This document shows, in pieces, positions 9,566 through 16,510 of a stretch of DNA of 44,044 bases. The first letter of the stretch is position 1; each line of letters starts with the position of its first letter. The notes beneath the pieces were generated by a model. The model was not told the origin of the DNA, searched no databases, and saw nothing but the letters and a program-made list of their open reading frames with translations. This DNA comes from Desulfobacteraceae bacterium. Lineage in GTDB: Bacteria > Desulfobacterota > DSM-4660 > Desulfatiglandales > Desulfatiglandaceae. Both the position numbers and the translations under genes were made by a program. Location of the stretch: contig QZIK01000058.1 in the NCBI GenBank assembly GCA_003599015.1, forward strand, positions 1 to 44,044. The letters run 5' to 3'.

Positions 9566-10540
9566 CTACCACTTAGTCGACGCAATATCCAATGAAACAG
9601 AGCAACAGGTCCTCTGAAAAAGTGTTTTCAAGCCAAGTTTCTCAGCATGATAGATGGCTTCATCCGAAGGAATCGCCATACGGTTAACGCCGGCCATTAT
9701 CGCAAGAAGCTCAATCTCTGCCTCACCTCTCTTTCTTGCGCATCCAAGTCCTATCCTCACACCAGGCATCATCAGGCGAGCATCTGCGATCAAATCAGCC
9801 ACCTCCCATGGCGAAGGCGACTGAAAAAACTTCTCTCCAAAGGCAGGAGGTGGCATTAATGCAACGATCACAAGCTGGGCAACTTTGAAAGACGAAATCA
9901 TTTCAATTGCCTTTTTTTCTGACCTCATCATGCCGTAATACATGCCGCATACCACATGAGGAACAATATCAATCCCTTCTTGCTCAAGTGCTTCCATGGT
10001 GTTAAGTATCGCAGATACCCCGAAGTCCACATGGCAGATGGTATTGTAGGTTTGATCATCCCCCACTACATCAAGAAGAGCCTGATCAACTCCAGCCTGC
10101 TTGAGAATAGCTGCTTCCTTACGATCAACAAGACCGCAATGAACTGTTATGTAAAGACCTGTTTCCTGCTTAATTTTTCCAATGGTGTCAACAAACCGGT
10201 CCCAGGGAAGATGCCCCTTTTTATCACAGCCGCCGCTTATCAGCACCCCATGAAATCCCTTCTTCTTGAATTCCCTGCATATACTGAGAAGCTTGTCAGG
10301 GTTAGCCGCATCAGACATAGTATTAAGAAGCGTGCCTTTGCAGTGGTCACACCTGAGGGCGCAGGCTCCTCCAGTTATGGAGACTGCAGGATATCTTCCA
10401 ACTATCCCGTTATAATGAAACATTCCAGGAAGGTAAAAAGTGATGGTTTCCCCAAAAATCTGCCGGGAAATGCCCCATGCTGCCTCCATTTTCTCCTGCA
10501 ATGCCTTATGGTTTGTGTTTATTTCTAAGGTGTTATTCAT
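9566..10540 (-). CDS. radical SAM protein, LipS1/LipS2-type lipoyl synthase subunit (which of the two not assigned)
   Basis: CxxxCxxC 'CALRCDHC', 'ISGGCDKKGHLPWDRF'; start placed at MNNTLEI (10540), giving an 8-nt overlap with the end of the upstream flavoprotein gene. Confidence 0.75.
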   Translation of the reverse strand: MNNTLEINTNHKALQEKMEAAWGISRQIFGETITFYLPGMFHYNGIVGRYPAVSITGGACALRCDHCKGTLLNTMSDAANPDKLLSICREFKKKGFHGVLISGGCDKKGHLPWDRFVDTIGKIKQETGLYITVHCGLVDRKEAAILKQAGVDQALLDVVGDDQTYNTICHVDFGVSAILNTMEALEQEGIDIVPHVVCGMYYGMMRSEKKAIEMISSFKVAQLVIVALMPPPAFGEKFFQSPSPWEVADLIADARLMMPGVRIGLGCARKRGEAEIELLAIMAGVNRMAIPSDEAIYHAEKLGLKTLFQRTCCSVSLDIASTKW

Positions 10541-11600
10541 GGAGTCTTCCGTAATATTCCTTGAAACCAACCCAGCAGAAGGGAAGAATCCTATCAAGAC
10601 AATCCCATCGTTCCTCCATAATCTTTCTACGCTGAACCCCCCTTTCAAGGCTTTCCAAAAACAGGTCTTTCCACTCCTCCTCGTATCCGTAAAGAATCTC
10701 TATATTATCCTCAGCCGCAGCCCTGGCAGCCCACTCCCCTGCCATCTTTCCGCATATGACCGCCTGGGGCACGCCTGCCCCTGTGATCGGATGTGTCTGT
10801 CCGGCAGCATCCCCCACAAGCAACATGTTCCCGGATACAGTCCTTTGAAGTGGCCGTACAGGTATCCAACCTGCCATGCAACCCTTTGTCTTCATATCTA
10901 TTTTTTTTAATCCTTCAAGAAACGATAGGAAATCCCTAAGAGCCTTGTATAACGATCGTCCGTCTCCGCCCTTTATCATACCAAGACCTGCATTGGCATC
11001 GCCTCCCTTGGGAAAAAGCCAGCCGTACCCCCCCACAATTTCCTTAAGAAAATATACCTCTGTAAAATCCATGGAAGCAACGAGAGGAACCCTGGCCTGG
11101 ACAGCCGGGATAAGATCCTTATTCACTGAATTCATCCAGCGGCCGACTGTGGAGCGGGGCCCGTCCGCCCCTATTATTACTTTAGCTTTGATCCTTAAGG
11201 TTTTCCCGCCCAGAGAGATGATCACACATTCATTATCCACCCCAAGGACCCTTGCGTCTGTTATGATCTGGACACCATTCTCCCGGCACTGTCTTGCAAG
11301 TCCCTGGTCAAAAAGGTCTCTCCTTATCATGTATCCTGGAGCCTTATTCTCAATTACTCGACCGTCAGGCAGTATGGTTTTCATTGCCCTTACAGTCTGA
11401 ATAACGGCGGTCGGTTCCACACATGTCTCACTCTTTAGCAGGACCGGTATGTGCTCTGCGCATCGCACAGGGACACCCACTACCGCCTTTCTTTCGCATA
11501 TCACCACGTCCAGACCCCTGGCCTTTACAGAAAGCCCTGCGGAGCAGCCTGCAGGTCCTGCGCCAACAACAAGAACGTCGCAGGTTCTTAAAGACTCCAT
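10533..11600 (-). CDS. geranylgeranyl-reductase-family FAD-dependent oxidoreductase (LipT-like by context)
   Basis: 'DVLVVGAGPAGCSAGLSVKARGLDVVICERK' FAD motif; 'GADGPRSTVGRW'; 'LLVGDAAGQTHPITGAGVPQAVICGKMAGEWA'; 13-nt overlap with the ligase gene. Confidence 0.8.
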   Translation of the reverse strand: MESLRTCDVLVVGAGPAGCSAGLSVKARGLDVVICERKAVVGVPVRCAEHIPVLLKSETCVEPTAVIQTVRAMKTILPDGRVIENKAPGYMIRRDLFDQGLARQCRENGVQIITDARVLGVDNECVIISLGGKTLRIKAKVIIGADGPRSTVGRWMNSVNKDLIPAVQARVPLVASMDFTEVYFLKEIVGGYGWLFPKGGDANAGLGMIKGGDGRSLYKALRDFLSFLEGLKKIDMKTKGCMAGWIPVRPLQRTVSGNMLLVGDAAGQTHPITGAGVPQAVICGKMAGEWAARAAAEDNIEILYGYEEEWKDLFLESLERGVQRRKIMEERWDCLDRILPFCWVGFKEYYGRLHE

Positions 11601-13177
11601 TGAATCTTCTCCGCTACTGAAAGAACGGCCTTGAGAAGCGAAAGGTTCACGCTGGTCTGGGAATCGAATCGTCCCTCATAGGCCTCCCTGGCCTTATCCA
11701 ACTCGTAACAGGTTGTGTTGTCAATATCGAGCAGGATGCCAGGAAGGCCAATCTTTTCAAAATCATCCACATGCTTTGCAAAAAAAGGCTGGCAGCAGCA
11801 GCCTACAAAGGCCTTCACCCCTGAATTTTTAAGCCGCATCAGTTCAGACATGAGGTCCTCGAAGCTTACGATACAGATGGATTTCATCATGGCCCTGATA
11901 CCTATTTCTCTGGCAGCTCCCACCGTGCAGTCGCCACAACCCCTGCATATCTTTGAATATCTTAAATCGCAAGTGGTAAGCTTGGAGCAGTAGGGGAGCA
12001 AAAGTGCTGAAGGTCTTAGGCCAAGGACCTCTTCAAATGATCCGTTTGTCACGGAAATAAGATTGCATAGCTCAAGGGGTATGCCATAGTCTGAAATGTC
12101 AACCTTTCTAAGTGCTTGATCAAGGGGTTTTATAAAATCATCGGGTCCCATGCCCGGTATGGCTATCAGTCCTTGTTCAAAAAAGCGCCTCACGCTTTCA
12201 TGGAGGCTTTTCCTTTCCAGCTTGGCTCCCCTCAGGGCCGCTTCCATATCAAAGAGTGCCCTTGAGGGAAAAGACAGAAAATCCCCTGTTATGTAAACAT
12301 CTTTTATCCTTCTTTGAGGAAGGTTCACAATCAGGGTGAAACGCACCAGACCCGACTCTGACTTATAGGCCCCCTGGACAACCTCCCGCCTCAACAGCTT
12401 TGGACTTACAAGGTCTATCCACTCCTGGGAACGGTAGTATTCTAGTTTCTGTTTAAAAAGCTCCTCCTCTTCACCTGTCAGACCCCCTGGTTCAAGCCTT
12501 ATGGCCAGCGCTGCCTCAAAACCTCGTTTTATAGCCTCCTTGATCTCGGGCATGGCTGGGGTATATCCCAATTCCCATGCAAGGCATGTTACCCTCTCCT
12601 TAACAGAGTCAATCTCCTTGGCCTTGAGCTTTTCAACAGGAATCCGCAAGGATTTAAGCATGGTATCCACGTCAAAATCGGTAAGCATTGTCCCCTGGAA
12701 AAGAAAAGCCGCATCAGAGTCAGTTCCGCCCGTGCCTGAAATCTTTCTTCCATTTATTTCAATATCGTTTCTCGGCCTGAATTGCGCTTCAAGTCCAAGG
12801 TATCGCAGCGCCAGTATCACCGGGTCGCAAAGGGTCCTGAAAAGCCTTTCATTGGGGATCTTAACCCTGAAAAACTCCTTATCACAAATCACTTCCCACC
12901 CAAGCTGGCTTTCATCAAAAAGTATGGCCCCACCTCCTGTTATACGCCGGTTGATGTGGATATTTTGATCATGGCAGTAGTCTGTGCGGATTTCCTCAGA
13001 CACGGCCTGATGAAATCCCACCAGTACGCACCGGGGCGAGAACTGAAGGAACCTTATGGTATTGGGTGTCATACCCAAACCCCGCAACTCAACAAGCGTC
13101 TCATCCATGGCCATGTTTTCCGCGGCGGTCATGGGCGGGGTATCAAGCAGTCTCCAAACTTTTCTTGCTTTTGGCAT
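11588..13177 (-). CDS. lipoate-protein ligase A-like protein fused to a C-terminal Cys-rich DUF116-like domain
   Basis: 'RRITGGGAILFDE', 'RPRNDIEINGRKISGTGG' (LplA core), 'DVYITGDFLSFPSRALFDMEAALRG' (LplA C-terminal accessory domain), then 'LLPYCSKLTTCDLRYSKICRGCGDCTVGAARE...GCCCQPFF' (DUF116-like). Start at MPKARK preferred over the ORF start at 13258. Confidence 0.85.
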   Translation of the reverse strand: MPKARKVWRLLDTPPMTAAENMAMDETLVELRGLGMTPNTIRFLQFSPRCVLVGFHQAVSEEIRTDYCHDQNIHINRRITGGGAILFDESQLGWEVICDKEFFRVKIPNERLFRTLCDPVILALRYLGLEAQFRPRNDIEINGRKISGTGGTDSDAAFLFQGTMLTDFDVDTMLKSLRIPVEKLKAKEIDSVKERVTCLAWELGYTPAMPEIKEAIKRGFEAALAIRLEPGGLTGEEEELFKQKLEYYRSQEWIDLVSPKLLRREVVQGAYKSESGLVRFTLIVNLPQRRIKDVYITGDFLSFPSRALFDMEAALRGAKLERKSLHESVRRFFEQGLIAIPGMGPDDFIKPLDQALRKVDISDYGIPLELCNLISVTNGSFEEVLGLRPSALLLPYCSKLTTCDLRYSKICRGCGDCTVGAAREIGIRAMMKSICIVSFEDLMSELMRLKNSGVKAFVGCCCQPFFAKHVDDFEKIGLPGILLDIDNTTCYELDKAREAYEGRFDSQTSVNLSLLKAVLSVAEKIQWSL

Positions 13178-13368
13178 AGGTTTAATCTTCCATCCTTCGG
13201 TTACCCTGGAAACCCTGCAATACTGACAGTGCCCCCTGGCAGGCGATAACCATGCCATAAGAGCAGGCCTCTTTCAAGCTGCAAGAACTCAAAAAACATT
13301 GTTTTTCAAAAAATCGATAATTAACTTTACGAATCAATGAAAATGCTTGATTAAGGAGAAACAAGGCC

Positions 13369-14484
13369 TTGGGCTTTTTTATTTTTATATCCATTTTCCT
13401 GACTCTTTATGGAGGGATGCATCTTTATGCCTTCTTCAAGATAAAAAAGGCTGTTGCGATCGGATTTCCCACTGAGGCAATAATTGTATGCTTCATGATC
13501 TTGATGGTCCTTTCCCCGATCCTTGTCAGGCTTGCTGAAAAATATGAATTTGAGGGCACAGGCATGGTGCTCGCCTATGCTGGCTATACATGGATGGGGT
13601 TTTTGTTTATTTTCTTCGCCATCTCACTTGCTATGGACTTTCTGCAAGCAATTATCCCGTCAGACTTAAAACCGTCTTCCCTTTTATTTCTTTTAACAGC
13701 CGTTTTTTTGTCGGTAATTCTAACTCTATACGGCATCAGGGAAGCCATGGACGTCAGGACTGAACATATCACCATTGTCTCTCCCAAGATCAAGGAGCCT
13801 AATCAAGGAATCAGGATTGTTCAGATCTCCGATGTACACCTAGGGCTCTTATTTAGAGAACAACGCCTCAGAAAGGTTGTTGAGAGAGTGAAGGAAGCCG
13901 ATCCTGACGTACTTGTTTCAACAGGTGATCTCGTGGACGGGCAAACCGACGGGCTTTCAGGCGTCCTTGAAATGCTCAAGAAGTTGAAACCGCGATATGG
14001 TAAGTTCGCAGTTACCGGAAACCATGAGTTTTACGCAGGATTAGGAAAATCATTGGATTTTACCAGAGATGCTGGATTCATGGTGCTGAGGAATAAGGCA
14101 GCCACCTTGCCCGGAATTATTAATCTAGCCGGTGTTGATGACCCGGTAGGCAGAAGAAATAATCCTTCCGCAGATTCACACGAAGCAAAAATCCTTTCAC
14201 CCCTTCCGGGGGATCTGTTTACGGTGCTGCTCAAGCATCGGCCCCATGTGGATAAAAATGCTCATATGCTCTTTGATCTTCAGCTCTCAGGCCATACCCA
14301 CAAAGGCCAGATATTCCCTTTCAGCCTCCTGGTGAGGCTCGCACACAAAAGGCTGGCAGGTCTCCACACTCTTCCATCCGGATCGTCTCTATATATCAGC
14401 AGGGGATCCGGGACATGGGGGCCTCCATTACGTATTCTGTCTCCCCCGGAGGTTACAGTAATCGATATCGCCGGCGGGGAATGA
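13369..14484 (+). CDS. membrane-anchored metallophosphoesterase (YaeI/YkuE-like)
   Basis: N-terminal TM helices, then 'QISDVHLG', 'STGDLVDG', 'VTGNHEFY', 'LSGHTHKGQIFPF'; TTG start with upstream 'aaggag'. Confidence 0.88.
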   Translation: MGFFIFISIFLTLYGGMHLYAFFKIKKAVAIGFPTEAIIVCFMILMVLSPILVRLAEKYEFEGTGMVLAYAGYTWMGFLFIFFAISLAMDFLQAIIPSDLKPSSLLFLLTAVFLSVILTLYGIREAMDVRTEHITIVSPKIKEPNQGIRIVQISDVHLGLLFREQRLRKVVERVKEADPDVLVSTGDLVDGQTDGLSGVLEMLKKLKPRYGKFAVTGNHEFYAGLGKSLDFTRDAGFMVLRNKAATLPGIINLAGVDDPVGRRNNPSADSHEAKILSPLPGDLFTVLLKHRPHVDKNAHMLFDLQLSGHTHKGQIFPFSLLVRLAHKRLAGLHTLPSGSSLYISRGSGTWGPPLRILSPPEVTVIDIAGGE

Positions 14485-14589
14485 AATCATACCTCAGCAA
14501 CAACCATCATCAGACATTAATAAATATTATCTTGACATATCATCTGCATCTCTGCCATGGAATCGTTCTGTCTGTGAGCATTTTATGTC

Positions 14590-14634
14590 ATGATTTTGAT
14601 CATCATTTAGCGACTTTTTTAATTCAAAAAAGTC
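14590..14634. promoter_or_regulatory. two dyads upstream of the wHTH/4Fe-4S gene
   Basis: atgat-tttg-atcat (14590-14603; contains the TGAT-N4-ATCA core) and gactttttt-aattc-aaaaaagtc (14612-14634, perfect 9-bp arms). Confidence 0.45.
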
Positions 14635-14658
14635 ATCCTTTTTTTCAGGAGTACGCCT

Positions 14659-15672
14659 ATGGTTATGTCAGAAGGCTTGAGGCACTACGCCAGGCAATTG
14701 GGTTTTCCTCAGTCCGATAACCTTGCAAGGATTTTTGAGATACTGCTGGAGGCGGAGGACGACCGGCGTATTTTTGAGGCATTACCCGGAACCGTCTCCG
14801 ACCTGGGCGAACGCACAGGAATTCCACCACGGCGGATTTCTGAAATATGCGAAAAGCTCTTCAACCGAGGGGCCATCTCCAAGCCCATTGATCGACCGGA
14901 TCAGTACAGGAGATTCCCTGCCATGATAGAAATCAGAGACGCCACAGCTCTTTGGCCTGAGGCGCCTCAAGAGATTTTTGTACTTTGGGACAGGCTTATG
15001 ACGGATGAGACACCTGCCTTGGTTCCTGTTTTTAAAAAAGGCAAGCTACCGCCCATGATGCGGGTGGTCCCAATAGAGAGAACCGTGAAGGCACAGAATA
15101 CGGTTCTGGACGTGGACTCTGCCCGGAAGATATTCAGAGACGCCGAGCTTATTTCAGTAATGCCCTGTGTATGCCGACTGATTGCCCGCAAAAACGGAAG
15201 AGGAAAAGAATGTCCTGCGCCGAACACATCGGTTTGCATGCAGACCAACCGCTTCGCTGAGGGGGTTTTGATGCGCGGTGTGGGAGAAAGTATAACCAAT
15301 GAGGAGGCATTGCGACGCATAGCCTCTGCAGAAGATGCCGGTCTGGTTCATACTGTGAGGAATAATGTCAAAAATGACATGATCATGTGCAACTGCTGCG
15401 CGTGCTGTTGCACTGGGCTTTATTTCGTTCACAAGTTGAAATACCCCCAGGGACTCGCCCCATCCAGGTTCAGGGCATTCATTAATGAAAATGCTTGTTC
15501 AGGTTGCGGTCTCTGCGCAGACAGATGCCAGTTTCATGCAATAACCTTAGAAGATGTGGCCACGATAGACGACAATAGTTGTTATGGCTGCGGCAACTGC
15601 GTTCTAAGCTGCCCGGATGAGGCCATAAAGCTTGTAGAAGTCAGGCCTGTTGAGCATATAAGAATTACTTAA
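14659..15672 (+). CDS. 4Fe-4S dicluster protein with N-terminal winged-helix-like segment
   Basis: N-terminal 'TVSDLGERTGIPPRRISEICEKLFNRGAI' (HTH-like), Cys cluster 'CNCCACCC', then 'CSGCGLCADRC' and 'CYGCGNCVLSC' ferredoxin motifs. Confidence 0.82.
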   Translation: MVMSEGLRHYARQLGFPQSDNLARIFEILLEAEDDRRIFEALPGTVSDLGERTGIPPRRISEICEKLFNRGAISKPIDRPDQYRRFPAMIEIRDATALWPEAPQEIFVLWDRLMTDETPALVPVFKKGKLPPMMRVVPIERTVKAQNTVLDVDSARKIFRDAELISVMPCVCRLIARKNGRGKECPAPNTSVCMQTNRFAEGVLMRGVGESITNEEALRRIASAEDAGLVHTVRNNVKNDMIMCNCCACCCTGLYFVHKLKYPQGLAPSRFRAFINENACSGCGLCADRCQFHAITLEDVATIDDNSCYGCGNCVLSCPDEAIKLVEVRPVEHIRIT

Positions 15673-15688
15673 TATGTCAGGTCCGAGT

Positions 15689-16384
15689 TTAAAGCTGAAT
15701 TCCGATTGGTGATCGCAGTCTTACCTGGTCAGGATCAAGATCAGTGTCATAGACGATCAACTCTACCCCTGTCTTGAGAGAGGACCTTAAAAGTCTTCCA
15801 TACTCAGGATCAATGTGGTCGGCAGGCTTAAAGAAACGGGCATCCATCCTTTGAATGAGCATAAACAAAACTCCCCTGTTGCCGGAGCCAACAAGCCTGG
15901 CAAGCTCCTTAAGATGCCTCTGGCCTCTTTTCGTAACAGAATCCGGAAACATCGCCACCCCTTCCTGCACAAGTGTACAGTTCTTTATCTCGACGTAACA
16001 TGAACTACGATAGGGATGGGTTAAAAGTAGATCGAGTCTCGAACCGGAACCGGTTTTTACCTCGCTTCTCGCATGCGAATAACCTTTCAGTTCTTTTATA
16101 TCGCCCTCCAACGCAGCCGTTTTTATAAGTCTGTTGGGTAGTGATGTATTGATCCCAACCAGTGAACCGGGCATCTCAATCAGTTCCCAGGTGTAGGGGT
16201 ACTTGCGACTTGAATTTTCATGGAGTGACAGCCATACTGTTCGCCCAGGTTCCGAGCACTCCAGCATCGAACCGGTATTAGGGCAATGGACGGTAACTAC
16301 CCGCCCGTCGGACAGAAGCACATCCGCCAGAAATCGCTTGTATCGTCTGATCAAAGTTCCCTTAATTTTGGGGACGTCCTTCAT
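15689..16384 (-). CDS. sfsA: SfsA, sugar fermentation stimulation protein homolog
   Basis: 'GTLIRRYKRFLADVLLSDGRVVTVHCPNTGSM', 'YPYTWELIEMPGSLVGINTSLPNRLI'. Start at MKDVPKIKG (16384) preceded by SD 'ggag'. Confidence 0.92.
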   Translation of the reverse strand: MKDVPKIKGTLIRRYKRFLADVLLSDGRVVTVHCPNTGSMLECSEPGRTVWLSLHENSSRKYPYTWELIEMPGSLVGINTSLPNRLIKTAALEGDIKELKGYSHARSEVKTGSGSRLDLLLTHPYRSSCYVEIKNCTLVQEGVAMFPDSVTKRGQRHLKELARLVGSGNRGVLFMLIQRMDARFFKPADHIDPEYGRLLRSSLKTGVELIVYDTDLDPDQVRLRSPIGIQL

Positions 16385-16396
16385 ATTTCTACTTTT
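16370..16396 (-). repeat. 27-nt REP-like element copy
   Basis: Minus strand AAAAGTAGAAATATGAAGGACGTCCCC; 22/27 identical to the 27644-27670 copy. Confidence 0.6.
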
Positions 16397-16483
16397 CTCC
16401 AAAGCAGTTAAACTAGGTTTTGTTTGACATGATATTATCCTAAGTAATAAATAACTGATAATCAATGCAGGAGATAATCCCAG

Positions 16484-16510
16484 AAAAGTGGAAAAGTTAA
16501 GGGCGTCCCC
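16484..16510 (+). repeat. 27-nt REP-like element copy
   Basis: AAAAGTGGAAAAGTTAAGGGCGTCCCC; 23/27 identical to the 27644-27670 copy; inverted relative to 16370-16396. Confidence 0.65.

Noticed and set aside
13178-13258. N-terminal extension of the ligase ORF (MAWLSPARGHCQYCRVSRVTEGWKIKP) with a CxxC
   Set aside because: LplA homology starts at MPKARKVWRLL; the extension shows no domain and is likely untranslated upstream sequence.
13332-13352. aatcaa-N9-ttgatt dyad before the metallophosphoesterase gene
   Set aside because: Short arms in AT-rich DNA; wrong orientation and spacing for an FNR site; likely chance.
14533-14562. TTGACA at 14534 as a promoter for the wHTH/4Fe-4S gene
   Set aside because: No acceptable -10 hexamer at 16-18 nt spacing.
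16424-16453. TTGACA between sfsA and the pseudo-ABC gene
   Set aside because: Good -35 but only weak AT-rich -10 candidates; the region may be part of a repeat element.
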